DNA from: Promicromonospora panici
GTDB taxonomy: Bacteria; Actinomycetota; Actinomycetes; Actinomycetales; Cellulomonadaceae
NCBI RefSeq assembly: GCF_900608595.1
Contig: NZ_UWYY01000028.1
Span: forward strand, 1-64,000
Direction: 5' to 3'
Length of the DNA: 64,000 nucleotides
Of this stretch, positions 1 to 7,616 are shown in pieces (the first letter of the stretch is position 1; each line of letters opens with the position of its first letter). A model generated the notes under the pieces. It saw only the letters and a program-made list of their open reading frames with translations. It did not search any database and was not told the origin of the DNA. The position numbers were made by a program, and so were the translations under genes.

Positions 1-402
1 GATACTGACGGCGACGGCGCTCTTGCGCGGGCGGCGCGCCTGACAGGGCTGGACGCCGTCGTCGACTCGCTGCCCGAGGGCTGGGACACGCGCGTGGGAC
101 TCGGCGGTGTGGGGCTGTCCGTGGGGCAGCGCCAGCGCGTCGCGCTCACGTCCGCCCTGCTCGACGACGCCGCGGCCAAGCCCCTGGTGATCCTCGACGA
201 ACCGACCGCGCACCTCGACGCGCGAGGCGAGCAGGCGGTGCTCGACACCGTCCGGGCCTGGCGCGACGCCGGCCGGACCGTGCTGGTCGTCGCGCACCGG
301 GCGTCCCTGCTCGGGCTCGCGGACCAGGTGATCGACGTCCGTGCCGCGGCGGACGACGGATCGATCCCCGTGGAACCTGCGGCTGCCCGGGAGGCGCGAT
401 GA
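1..402 (+). CDS. cydD: Thiol reductant ABC exporter subunit CydD (C-terminal part)
   Basis: The frame is open from the first base, so this is the 3' end of a longer gene. It encodes the end of an ABC nucleotide-binding domain: signature LSVGQRQR, Walker B LVILDEPTAHLD and the H-loop VVAHR. CydD pairs with CydC as a membrane exporter of cysteine and glutathione that is needed for cytochrome bd assembly. The CydD assignment rests mainly on position: the next gene is a second, similar fused permease-ATPase, and the two overlap by ATGA (399-402), as expected for a cydDC pair. The membrane domain lies outside the window. Confidence 0.82.
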   Translation, partial: DTDGDGALARAARLTGLDAVVDSLPEGWDTRVGLGGVGLSVGQRQRVALTSALLDDAAAKPLVILDEPTAHLDARGEQAVLDTVRAWRDAGRTVLVVAHRASLLGLADQVIDVRAAADDGSIPVEPAAAREAR

Positions 403-2345
403 CCAGCGCGACGCAGCAGCTCGCCCGGGAGGCACGCCGCGATCCGCTGCGGCGCGTCCTGCCCCTGCTGGAGGTGCGCCCGGCCAAGGTGGCCGCCGCG
501 ATCGGGCTCGGCGTCCTGGCGCTGGCCTGCGCGATCGGCCTCGCCGCCGTCGCCGCCTGGCTCGTCGCGCGGGCGTCGCAGATGCCGCCGGTGCTCACCC
601 TCTCCGTGGCCGTCGTGTCGGTGCGGGCCTTCGGGATCGGGCGCGGCGTGCTGCGCTACTGCGAGCGCCTGGCCTCGCACGACGTCGCCCTGCGGGGCAT
701 GGCGGCCCTGCGCGCCAACCTGTACGAGCGGCTCGCGGCCGACGACCGCCCGGTCACGGTGCGGCGGGGCGAGCTCCTGGCGCGGATCAGCCAGGACGTG
801 GACGACGTCGGCGATGTGGTGGTCCGCGCGATCGTGCCCGCGGGTGTCGCCGTGGTGACATCGCTCGGCTCGGTGATCCTGCTGGGCGTGCTGCTGCCGG
901 CCGCCGGGACAGCGCTGGCGTTCTGCCTGGTGCTGGCGGCGATCGTGACGCCGTGGCTCGCGGCGCGCGCGGCGGCCCGGACCGAGGCGCGGGGTGCCGC
1001 CGCCCGGGGCGAGGTGACCGCGCTTTCCCTGGAGATCCTGGAGGAGGCTGCGCCGCTGCGGGTCTCGGGCCGGTTCGGCGCGCGGCTGGCCGATCTCGAC
1101 GCGGCGGACGCGCGCCTGTCCGCCGTCGCCGACGACGGCGCCCGCACCTCCGGGCTCGCCGCCGCGCTGGGGGCGCTGGCGCAGGGCCTCGCCGTGCTCG
1201 CGTCGCTCGCGCTCGGGATCCCGGCGGCGCTGTCGGGCTCGCTGTCCGTGGAGGCGCTGTCGGTGGTGGTGCTGACACCGCTGGCCGTGTTCGAGGCGAC
1301 CGCCGGGCTGCCCGCGGCGGCGATCCAGCTGCACCGGTCGCGCGAGGCGGCGCGCCGGCTGCTGGACCTGCTGCCGCCGGAGGTGCCTGGCACTCCGCCA
1401 CCCGCGTCCGGCGAGCTGTCAGACGCACAGGTCACCCGGGTGACCTCAGCGTCTGACACGTCCGGGGAGGCCGGCGCGCTGCTCGTGCTCGACGATGTCG
1501 CGGCCGGCTGGCCCGGCGCCGGCGGCGTGCCGCGCACCGCCGTCGAAGGGGTGTCGCTCGCGCTGCGGCCGGGGTCGGTCGTGGCGCTGGCCGGGCCGTC
1601 CGGCGTCGGGAAGACGACGCTGCTGATGACGGCGGGGCTGATCCCGCCGGTCGCGGGGACGGTGTCCGCCCGGTCGGCAGAGGGGCGGTCGGCGGAAGCG
1701 CGGTCGGCAGAAGGTCAGGGGGTCGGCATTCCGAGCTACCGATCTCCTGACGAACTGCCGACCGGCCGAACGGACGCGCTGTTCCTGGCCGAGGACGGGC
1801 ACCTCTTCGACACCACCGTGCTGGAGAACCTGCGGGTCGCGCGCGGCGACGTCACGGCCGACGAGGCCCGGACCGCCCTCGGGGCCGTCGGGCTGGCGGC
1901 CTGGCTCGACGCGCTTCCCGAACGGCTGGACACCGTGGTCGGCACGGATGCGGCGGCGGTCTCGGGTGGCGAGCGGCGTCGGCTGCTGGTTGCCCGTGCG
2001 CTCCTGGCCCCGGCGCGGGTGCTGCTCGTGGACGAGCCGGCGGAGCACCTGGACGGCGAGACCGCCGACGCGCTGGTGCGCACCCTCGCGGCGCACGCCC
2101 GCGAGACGGGCCGGGCGGTGCTGCTGGCGACGCACCGCCTCACTCCGCTGGCGGCCGCGGACGAGGTGCTGCTCCTGGGGAACGGCACGCCCGCCACGAT
2201 CGCGGCCGCGACGACGGGCGCCGTCCCTGCGACGGTCGTGGCCCGCGGCAGCCACGAGCACCTCCTCGCGACCGACCGTGCCTACGCCTGGTCAACTGCC
2301 CAGGAGGAGCGGTCGCCGGAAGATCCCCCCACAGACCCCAGCTGA
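399..2345 (+). CDS. cydC: Thiol reductant ABC exporter subunit CydC
   Basis: A 648-residue fused half-transporter. Residues about 25-320 form the hydrophobic ABC type-1 membrane domain. The ATPase has Walker A GPSGVGKTT near residue 399, signature VSGGERRRLL near 521 and Walker B VLLVDEPAEHLD near 540. With CydD it should export cysteine or glutathione across the cytoplasmic membrane to support cytochrome bd assembly. Two odd insertions keep the frame open. A 42-bp palindrome (1417-1458) encodes LSDAQVTRVTSASDTS in the linker between the membrane and ATPase domains. A repeat-rich stretch (about 1665-1770, RSAEGRSAEARSAEGQ) lies between Walker A and the Q-loop region and is flanked by inverted CGGTCGGCAG/CTGCCGACCG arms. 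The start is the ATGA overlap with cydD. Confidence 0.87.
   Translation: MTSATQQLAREARRDPLRRVLPLLEVRPAKVAAAIGLGVLALACAIGLAAVAAWLVARASQMPPVLTLSVAVVSVRAFGIGRGVLRYCERLASHDVALRGMAALRANLYERLAADDRPVTVRRGELLARISQDVDDVGDVVVRAIVPAGVAVVTSLGSVILLGVLLPAAGTALAFCLVLAAIVTPWLAARAAARTEARGAAARGEVTALSLEILEEAAPLRVSGRFGARLADLDAADARLSAVADDGARTSGLAAALGALAQGLAVLASLALGIPAALSGSLSVEALSVVVLTPLAVFEATAGLPAAAIQLHRSREAARRLLDLLPPEVPGTPPPASGELSDAQVTRVTSASDTSGEAGALLVLDDVAAGWPGAGGVPRTAVEGVSLALRPGSVVALAGPSGVGKTTLLMTAGLIPPVAGTVSARSAEGRSAEARSAEGQGVGIPSYRSPDELPTGRTDALFLAEDGHLFDTTVLENLRVARGDVTADEARTALGAVGLAAWLDALPERLDTVVGTDAAAVSGGERRRLLVARALLAPARVLLVDEPAEHLDGETADALVRTLAAHARETGRAVLLATHRLTPLAAADEVLLLGNGTPATIAAATTGAVPATVVARGSHEHLLATDRAYAWSTAQEERSPEDPPTDPS
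1417..1458. repeat. 42-bp near-perfect palindrome inside cydC (copy 1)
   Basis: Outer arms TGTCAGACGC (1417-1426) and GCGTCTGACA (1449-1458) are exact inverted copies. The core AGGTCACCCGGGTGACCT (1429-1446) is itself a perfect 18-bp palindrome. Only the two bases on each side between core and arms fail to pair. A copy identical at 38 of 42 positions lies at 19890-19931 in an intergenic region. Here the element is read through in frame as part of the CydC interdomain linker. Confidence 0.85.
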
Positions 2346-2513
2346 TCTGCCGACCGCAGACTTGGTCGCCGCCAATATCGGCAAGTGCAGATCTGGTTGC
2401 GGTTACTGGCCCTGTATCCGCTTCCAAGCCTGCAGTCAGCGAAGAGGGGCGCAGCCAAGTCTGCAGTCGGTGGCGCCGCGGGCCTGAGCCGGCAAGGGCC
2501 GACCGCCCGGGGC
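2346..2513. terminator. Convergent intergenic region with inverted repeats, probable bidirectional terminator
   Basis: cydC and the downstream minus-strand oxidoreductase gene converge here. Arms 2350-2365 and 2455-2470 (right arm CCAAGTCTGCAGTCGG) pair at 15 of 16 positions across 89 bp. The word CCAAG(T/C)CTGCAGTC recurs between them. A second arm pair, CTGAGCC at 2484-2490 and GGCTCAG at 2511-2517, reaches the last codon of the minus-strand gene. There is no U-tract. The region resembles other inverted-repeat spacers in the window. Confidence 0.45.
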
Positions 2514-4088
2514 TCAGCCGGCCAGCACCGCCATCGCGGCCGCCCGCCCCGGGATCCCGCTCACTCCCCCGCCGCGCCGCGCCCCGGCACCCGCCAGCAG
2601 CACCCGCGGGTGGCTGGTCTCGACGCCCCAGCGCCCGGCGTCGTCGTCGGACTCGGCGAAGGGCCAGCTCAGGTCGCGGTGGAAGATATGGCCGCCCGGA
2701 AGCCCGACGTCGCCCTCCAGGTCGACGGGGGTGCGCGCCTCGAGGCAGGGCGCGCCGTCGGCGTCCAGTGCGAGGAAGTCCTCGATGGGCTCCGCCAGCA
2801 CGGTGTTCAGCGATGCGAGCGTGGCCCGCAGCGCCTGCTCGCGGGCGCCGTCGGGGTCCGCGCGGAAGAGCCGGGCCGGCATGTGGAGCCCGAACAGGGT
2901 GATCGTCTGGGCCTCCGTCGGCGCGAGCGACGGGCCGAGGATCGTCCGGTCGGTCAGCGTGTGGCAGTAGATCTCGCTCGGCGGCAGATCGGGGATGCGC
3001 CCGGCGGCCGCCTGGGCGTGCGCGGCCTGGAGCTGGGTCAGGGACTCGTTGACGTGCAGAGTCCCGCTGAACGCGGCGACCGGGTCGACGCCGTCGCGCA
3101 GCCGGGGCAGGCGGGTCAGCAGCATGTTGACCTTGAGCTGGGCGCCTTCAGGGCCGGACGCCGGGGCGTCGACACCGAGCAGCCGCTCCAGCTCGGCCGG
3201 GGCGCATCCCGCGAGCACGTGCCCGGCCGTCACGCCCCGGGTGCGCCCGGCGGCGTCGGACCAGGTGACCTCCACACCCGAGGGTCCCGGGTCCACGGCG
3301 GTGACGATCGCGGAGGTGACGATCCTCGCGCCGGCGGCCACGGCGGCGTCGTGCAGGGCACCGGAGACCGCGCCCATGCCGCCCACCGGCACGTCCCAGT
3401 CACCGGTTCCATTGCCGATGACGTGGTAGAGGAAGCAGCGGTTCTGCCGCAGGGCCGGCTCGTCGACGTCGGCGAACGTGCCGATCAGGCCGTCGGTGGC
3501 GGCGACCCCGCGTACGACGTCGTCGGCGAAGGTGGCGCGTAGCACCTCGCCCAGGGGCTCCTCGAAGAGCGTGCGCCAGGCCGCCTCGCCCGCGCCGCCG
3601 ACAACGAGGTCGCGGACCGTCGCGCGCGGGAGCAGGGGCTCGGTGAGCGTCGGCGCGAGCAGCCGGGCGACCTCGGCGGTCGTCGCGTAGAAGCGGCCCC
3701 AGGCCTCGAAGTCTGCGTCCGAGCCGGTGAGGCGCCGGAACGAGGCGCGCGTCGCGGCGTCGTCCTGCGTGTCGACGAGGAGGCCACCGTCACCCACCGG
3801 CGTGTACGAAGCCCAGCGCCGCCGCTTCAGTGTGATCGGCAGCCCGAGCTCCTCGACGATCCGGCGGGGCAGGAGCGAGACCAGGTACGAGTAGCGAGAC
3901 AGGCGCGCGTCCACGCCCGCGAACGGCCGGGCCGAGACGGCGGCGCCGCCCACGTGGTCCGCACGTTCCAGGAGGAGGACGGACCGTCCCGCGCGGGCCG
4001 CGTAGGCCGCCGCCGTGAGGCCGTTGTGACCGCCGCCCACGACGACGACGTCGTACCGGGAACGCGTGGAATCGTCCATGCAGGTCAT
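2514..4088 (-). CDS. Phytoene dehydrogenase-like NAD(P)/FAD-dependent oxidoreductase
   Basis: A 524-residue protein of the amine oxidase/phytoene desaturase (CrtI-like, PYROXD2-like) flavoprotein superfamily. The N-terminal dinucleotide-binding fold is clear: VVVVGGGHNGL at residues 14-24, then an acidic strand end (LLLERADHVGG). The C-terminal FAD motif is GIPGRAAAM. The length suits the family. No carotenoid genes adjoin it, so a role in carotenoid synthesis is not supported and the substrate is unknown. Start codons at 4088 (MTCMDD) and 4079 (MDDSTR) are both possible. The gene is divergent from the riboswitch-controlled hydrolase gene and converges with cydC, so it is probably transcribed alone. 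Confidence 0.83.
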   Translation of the reverse strand: MTCMDDSTRSRYDVVVVGGGHNGLTAAAYAARAGRSVLLLERADHVGGAAVSARPFAGVDARLSRYSYLVSLLPRRIVEELGLPITLKRRRWASYTPVGDGGLLVDTQDDAATRASFRRLTGSDADFEAWGRFYATTAEVARLLAPTLTEPLLPRATVRDLVVGGAGEAAWRTLFEEPLGEVLRATFADDVVRGVAATDGLIGTFADVDEPALRQNRCFLYHVIGNGTGDWDVPVGGMGAVSGALHDAAVAAGARIVTSAIVTAVDPGPSGVEVTWSDAAGRTRGVTAGHVLAGCAPAELERLLGVDAPASGPEGAQLKVNMLLTRLPRLRDGVDPVAAFSGTLHVNESLTQLQAAHAQAAAGRIPDLPPSEIYCHTLTDRTILGPSLAPTEAQTITLFGLHMPARLFRADPDGAREQALRATLASLNTVLAEPIEDFLALDADGAPCLEARTPVDLEGDVGLPGGHIFHRDLSWPFAESDDDAGRWGVETSHPRVLLAGAGARRGGGVSGIPGRAAAMAVLAG

Positions 4089-4137
4089 GGTGGCACGGGG
4101 AACTCATTGCCAGGAACGTTCCATCACAGGACGCTAT

Positions 4138-4177
4138 GTGACCTAATCGTGACATTCGAGGGAAAGGCGGGTACGTT
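4138..4177 (+). promoter_or_regulatory. Probable promoter with MtrA-like direct repeat upstream of the c-di-AMP riboswitch
   Basis: GTGACC (4138-4143), five bases, then GTGACA (4149-4154) resembles the GTNACC-N5-GTNACC box bound by the actinobacterial response regulator MtrA, which controls cell-wall hydrolase genes. The second half also serves as a plausible -35 (GTGACA). It is followed, after a 17-bp spacer, by TACGTT (4172-4177) as -10. Transcription would start near 4184, just before the riboswitch. The pattern match was made by eye. Confidence 0.4.
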
Positions 4178-4199
4178 CATCTCACCTCGCCAGCAACGG

Positions 4200-4374
4200 T
4201 GAGGTCCAGGTCCGGACGCCGAGCCCTGTCACCGGACCTGAGCAGCTAGAACGTGACAGGGGCGGGGGAACCAGGTAAGCCGGGCACGCGAGTGTCCTTG
4301 GGGTGAAGCCTCTGACGAGGCCGGGTGAACTGAACTCCCCATCCGAACCCGACAGCTCACCTCGTAGGCGTCCG
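4200..4374 (+). promoter_or_regulatory. Cyclic di-AMP riboswitch (ydaO/yuaA type)
   Basis: The leader carries the ordered conserved blocks of the actinobacterial ydaO class: GGACGCCGAGCCCTGTC near 4214, GGGGCGGGGGAACCAGG near 4260, TTGGGGTGAAGCC near 4299, GGGTGAACTGAACTCC near 4323, then CCGACAGCTCACC and GTAGGCGTCC. The closing P1 helix pairs CGGACGCC (4213-4220) with GGCGTCCG (4367-4374). The 3' strand of P1 runs directly into the ribosome-binding site GAGGAGA (4374-4380) of the next gene. In relatives this class senses c-di-AMP and turns down cell-wall hydrolase and resuscitation genes. The abutment with the SD allows translational control, though the mechanism is inferred. Confidence 0.87.
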
Positions 4375-4386
4375 AGGAGATCACTG

Positions 4387-5322
4387 GTGACCGTACTCAC
4401 CGACCGCACCCATGAGTGGGCGGACGACCAGGCAAACCGTCCCACCTATCGGGGCAGGCACCGCGCCGACGGCCCCGCACTCACCCCCTTCACCGCACTG
4501 AGCCAGACCGCAGCAGAGAATGCCGCCCGTACCGGCGCCATCGCGGTCGTCACGTCCGGCATGCTGGCGTCGGTCTTCGCCCAGACCGCCCACACCGCGC
4601 CCGCCGAGACGCACACGCAGGCCACACTGGCGAACGCCACGCCGGTCAGCAACACCGTCAGCAACACGGTTGACTCCAAGACCCGGGCCGGGTTCGCCGA
4701 GAACCTGGTGACCAAGGTCAAGGTCACGCAGAACGCCGAGTTCTGGGCCGAGCGCGGACGAGTGGCCGTGACGCCGTACGCCGAGACCGAAGAGGGCATC
4801 GCCGAGGCCAAGGCGAAGGCGGAGGCCGAGGCACGTGCCAAGGCGGAGGCCGAGGCGAAGGCCCGCGCCGAGGCAGAGGCAGCAGCTGCCGCGGAGGCCG
4901 CCGCCCAGGCGGCCGCCGAGGCCGAGGCGGCCGCGGAGGTCGAGGCGACCGCCGCCGTGGAGGAGGTCTCCGCGGAGGCCTCCGACCTCGGTCAGCAGGC
5001 CGTCAACCTCGCCCTCGAGTACGTCGGCGTGCCCTACGTGTGGGGCGGGGCCTCCCCCAGTGGCTTCGACTGCTCCGGGCTCATCCAGTACGTCTACGGC
5101 CAGCTCGGGCTCGACCTTCCGCACAGCTCCAGTGCGCTGTCGACCTCCGGGTACCAGGTCTCCGCCGCGGACGCCCAGCCGGGCGACATCGTCTGGACGC
5201 CGGGCCACGTCTCGCTCTACGCGGGCAACGGCATGGTCGTCGAGGCCTCGCAGGAGGGCGTCCCCGTGCGGTACACGGAGATGTGGCAGAGCAACCCGGT
5301 GTACGTCCGGGTGACGGGCTGA
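4387..5322 (+). CDS. NlpC/P60 family peptidoglycan endopeptidase
   Basis: The GTG start at 4387 is chosen because GAGGAGA ends six bases upstream and the riboswitch ends just before it. An in-frame ATG at 4303 lies inside the aptamer and is rejected. The 311-residue protein has an N-terminal hydrophobic stretch (GAIAVVTSGMLASVFAQT) that may act as a signal or anchor, then a long Ala/Glu/Lys-rich helical linker at about residues 135-200, then a C-terminal NlpC/P60 domain. Catalytic residues seen are Cys229 in FDCSGL and His274 in GHVSLY, with Glu in VVEAS as a possible third. It should cut peptide stems of the cell wall outside the membrane. It is a single gene, with a very strong hairpin after it. 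Confidence 0.9.
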   Translation: MTVLTDRTHEWADDQANRPTYRGRHRADGPALTPFTALSQTAAENAARTGAIAVVTSGMLASVFAQTAHTAPAETHTQATLANATPVSNTVSNTVDSKTRAGFAENLVTKVKVTQNAEFWAERGRVAVTPYAETEEGIAEAKAKAEAEARAKAEAEAKARAEAEAAAAAEAAAQAAAEAEAAAEVEATAAVEEVSAEASDLGQQAVNLALEYVGVPYVWGGASPSGFDCSGLIQYVYGQLGLDLPHSSSALSTSGYQVSAADAQPGDIVWTPGHVSLYAGNGMVVEASQEGVPVRYTEMWQSNPVYVRVTG

Positions 5323-5337
5323 CCCTCCCCGGTCGGT

Positions 5338-5414
5338 ACCGCGAAGTAGAGCGCCTGTCCGGGTCTCCCTGGTGACTGTCAAGGGAGACCCGGACAGGCG
5401 CTCTACTTCGCGGT
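5338..5414. terminator. Perfect 33-bp stem hairpin, 11-nt loop
   Basis: Bases 5338-5370 and 5382-5414 are exact reverse complements, with an 11-base loop (GGTGACTGTCA). The stem starts 15 bp after the stop codon of the NlpC/P60 gene and ends 43 bp before the next start. Such a long perfect stem is unusual even for actinobacterial terminators, which often lack a U-tract. Its outer part, GCGAAGTAGAGC, resembles the GCGARGTAGAAC words found after the next gene. Confidence 0.75.
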
Positions 5415-5457
5415 CTGCTTTCTTGTGGTCCGTGCCGGGTCCGGTAACGTCCCCGCC

Positions 5458-6435
5458 GTGAAGATCCTCGCACCGGACGTGCCCTTCGACCTCGACTTCC
5501 CGTCCCTGCTGCCCGACGGCGGGGCCTCCTTCGCGCCCGGCGGCACCGACACCGTCGTCGCCTACGCGATGAACGAGCCGGTCCCGGAGGAGCACACCGA
5601 CGCCGAGATGCTGATCACCTGGTCCAACCCGCCCAGGCTCCTGGCCGACGCCGCCCAGCGGCTGACCCGGCTGCGCTGGGTGCAGACGCTGTCCGCCGGC
5701 CCGGACGTCGCGCTGCGCTCCGGGTTCGGGCCCGACGTCGTGATCTCCTCCGGCCAGTCCCTGCACGACGACACCGTCACCGAGCACGCCCTGGCCCTGA
5801 TCCTCGCCTCCGTGCGCCGCATCGACGTCTCCCTGGCCGCGCAGCGCGAGCACCACTGGGCCAAGGAGATCGCGTTCGCCCAGGCGGACCCGGTCACCGG
5901 CCGCGAGTACACGCTCGACGGCGCGCGCGTGACCATCTGGGGCTTCGGCTCGATCGCCCTGCGGCTGGCTCCGCTGCTGACCGCGCTCGGCGCGCAGGTC
6001 ACCGGCGTCGCCTCGCGTGCGGGCGAGCGTTCCGGCTATCCGGTGGTCGACGCCGACGGCCTGGACGCGCTGCTGGCCGAGACCGACCTGCTCATCTCGT
6101 TGCTGCCGGCCGTCCCGGCGACCCAGCACATCCTCGACGCCCGGCTGTTGAGCCTGCTGCCGCCGTCGGCGCGGTTCGTCAACGTCGGCCGGGGGGCGAC
6201 CGTCGACGAGGCGGCTCTCGTGGACGCGCTGCGCTCCGGGCGGCTCGCCGGCGCGGCTCTGGACGTCATGGAGACCGAGCCGCTGCCTGAGAACTCGCCG
6301 CTCTGGGACGTCCCGAACCTGATCCTCACGCCGCACGTGGCGGGCGGGCGGCCGCGCGGCGCTGCGCGGTTCCTGGCGGAGCAGCTCACGGCCTGGCGCA
6401 AGGGCGCCGACCTCCGCAATGTAGCCGCAAGGTAG
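5458..6435 (+). CDS. D-isomer-specific 2-hydroxyacid dehydrogenase family protein
   Basis: A 325-residue NAD(P)-dependent oxidoreductase of the formate/D-lactate/phosphoglycerate dehydrogenase fold. The nucleotide-binding loop reads VTIWGFGSIALRLAPLL. The catalytic Arg is in NVGRGATVDE, the Glu in MEVxE-like DVMETEPLPE and the His in LTPHVAGG. These are the expected Arg-Glu-His triad of 2-hydroxyacid dehydrogenases. GTG at 5458 gives a family-like N terminus (VKILAPDVPFD). The earlier in-frame start at 5425 lies close to the hairpin and looks too long. The 2-oxoacid substrate cannot be told from the sequence. It is a single gene between two repeat-rich spacers. Confidence 0.85.
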   Translation: MKILAPDVPFDLDFPSLLPDGGASFAPGGTDTVVAYAMNEPVPEEHTDAEMLITWSNPPRLLADAAQRLTRLRWVQTLSAGPDVALRSGFGPDVVISSGQSLHDDTVTEHALALILASVRRIDVSLAAQREHHWAKEIAFAQADPVTGREYTLDGARVTIWGFGSIALRLAPLLTALGAQVTGVASRAGERSGYPVVDADGLDALLAETDLLISLLPAVPATQHILDARLLSLLPPSARFVNVGRGATVDEAALVDALRSGRLAGAALDVMETEPLPENSPLWDVPNLILTPHVAGGRPRGAARFLAEQLTAWRKGADLRNVAAR

Positions 6436-6553
6436 AACGGACTCGCCGAGGTTGAACCAGGGCGAGGTAGGACCCTGGCGAGGTAGAACTGCAGCGAAGT
6501 AGAACTCCGGCTGAGCTCGGGTCCTACCTCGCCACGGTTCTACCTCGGCGGGT
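6428..6553. repeat. Intergenic array of GAGGTAGAAC-like words, direct and inverted
   Basis: Five plus-strand copies of a word like GCGAGGTAGAAC start near 6430, 6449, 6465, 6481 and 6497. The last four are spaced by 16 bp. Two inverted copies (GTCCTACCTCGCC near 6521 and GTTCTACCTCGGC near 6537) follow, also 16 bp apart. The last copy contains the mutM stop codon. The array could fold into hairpins as a terminator for both converging genes. An 18-mer of it (6530-6547) recurs at 16763-16780 in the opposite orientation. Confidence 0.6.
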
Positions 6554-7616
6554 TGGGGGTGCGGGGCGGGCGTTGGCAGACCGGGCAGGTGAACGAGGAG
6601 CGGTTCATGAACGCGTCGCGGCGTACCAATGCGCCGCAGCGGCGGCATTCCTCGTTCTCGCGGCCGTACACGGCGAGCGACCGGTCGAAGTACCCCGACT
6701 GCCCGTTCACGTTGACGTACAGCTCGTCGAAGCTCGTGCCGCCCTGGGCCAGCGCCTCTCGCATGACCTCCGCCGCCGAGTCCAGCACCCGCCGCACGTC
6801 CGCGACCTTGAGCTTGTCGGTCGCTCGCGCCCAGTGCGTCTTCGCGCGCCACAGCGCCTCGTCGGCGTAGATGTTGCCCACGCCCGACACGACCGTCTGG
6901 TCGAGGAGCGCCCGCTTGATCTGCGTCCGACGTCGGCGTACCCGCCGCACCAGATCGTCCAGGCCGAGGTTCGGGTCGAGCAGGTCGCGGGCGATGTGCG
7001 CCACCGGCTCCGGCAAGAGGGGCAGGTCCGAGCCGTGCCCGGCCGGGATGCCCGACGGCGGAGCGCTCGACGGCCCGGAGTTTGACCGCGCGAAGTTCGA
7101 CGCCGGGGCGCGGTCGGGCACCAGGTCTTGGACGCTCAGGTGCCCGAACGTGCGCTGGTCCACGAAATCGAGGTACCGCGCCCCGGACGGCGCATCGTCC
7201 AGGTGCAGACGAACGCGAAGGTGCGGGTGCTGCCAGTCGTCCTCGCCGGACGCACCGCTCGTCGCCGTCACACCGAAGACCGCATCGTCCGAGGCCGCGC
7301 TCGGCGCCGTGACGTCCGGAGTCACGCCGCGCACGAGCAGCTGGCCCGACATGCCCAGGTGCGCCAGCAGCGCCGCCGCCGGCTCAACTGCTGTGGGTGC
7401 GGACCGGGCGGGGACGAGCGGCAGCCAGAGGAACTTGCCGCGGCGAGCTGCGGCGGTCAGCCGCCGTCCGGTGAGCTGGTCGCGGAACGAGCCCGGGCCG
7501 CCGTCGTGCCGCCGGACGCTGTAGTCGCGGAACACCTCGACATCGCGCACCACCGCGCCGACGACGAAGCGGTCGAGACCGTCCCGGACGGTCTCGACCT
7601 CGGGAAGCTCAGGCAC
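6540..7616 (-). CDS. mutM: Bifunctional DNA-formamidopyrimidine glycosylase/AP lyase
   Basis: Excises oxidised purines (8-oxoguanine, formamidopyrimidines) and cleaves the abasic site. The N terminus MPELPEVETVRDGL supplies the catalytic Pro2 and Glu3. A GKFLWLPL segment carries the conserved Lys, and the C-terminal zinc finger is CRRCG...FTCPVC. At 358 residues it is longer than the usual 270-300. The excess lies in two low-complexity insertions, about residues 100-140 (APSAASDDAVFGVTATSGASG) and 165-200 (PASNFARSNSGPSSAPPSG), likely surface loops. It overlaps rnc by 8 bp and ends the rsmD-to-mutM run of minus-strand genes. Confidence 0.95.
   Translation of the reverse strand: MPELPEVETVRDGLDRFVVGAVVRDVEVFRDYSVRRHDGGPGSFRDQLTGRRLTAAARRGKFLWLPLVPARSAPTAVEPAAALLAHLGMSGQLLVRGVTPDVTAPSAASDDAVFGVTATSGASGEDDWQHPHLRVRLHLDDAPSGARYLDFVDQRTFGHLSVQDLVPDRAPASNFARSNSGPSSAPPSGIPAGHGSDLPLLPEPVAHIARDLLDPNLGLDDLVRRVRRRRTQIKRALLDQTVVSGVGNIYADEALWRAKTHWARATDKLKVADVRRVLDSAAEVMREALAQGGTSFDELYVNVNGQSGYFDRSLAVYGRENEECRRCGALVRRDAFMNRSSFTCPVCQRPPRTPNPPR

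Noticed and set aside
4303..4386. Longer start (ATG 4303) for the NlpC/P60 gene
   Set aside because: It lies in a conserved block of the riboswitch, and GTG 4387 has a good SD directly upstream.
4800..4960. DNA repeat of GCCGAGGC(C/G)-like units in the NlpC/P60 gene
   Set aside because: It codes for an Ala/Glu/Lys helical linker that is common in this protein type, so no mobile element is needed.
6428..6553. Possible small CRISPR-like array
   Set aside because: Words are only 10-12 bp, spaced by 4-6 bp, and partly inverted. There are no true spacers and no cas genes.
4381..6852. Minus-strand open frame of 823 codons across the NlpC/P60 and dehydrogenase genes
   Set aside because: Antisense to two genes with clear catalytic motifs. 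The Arg/Gly/Val-rich translation has no family features.
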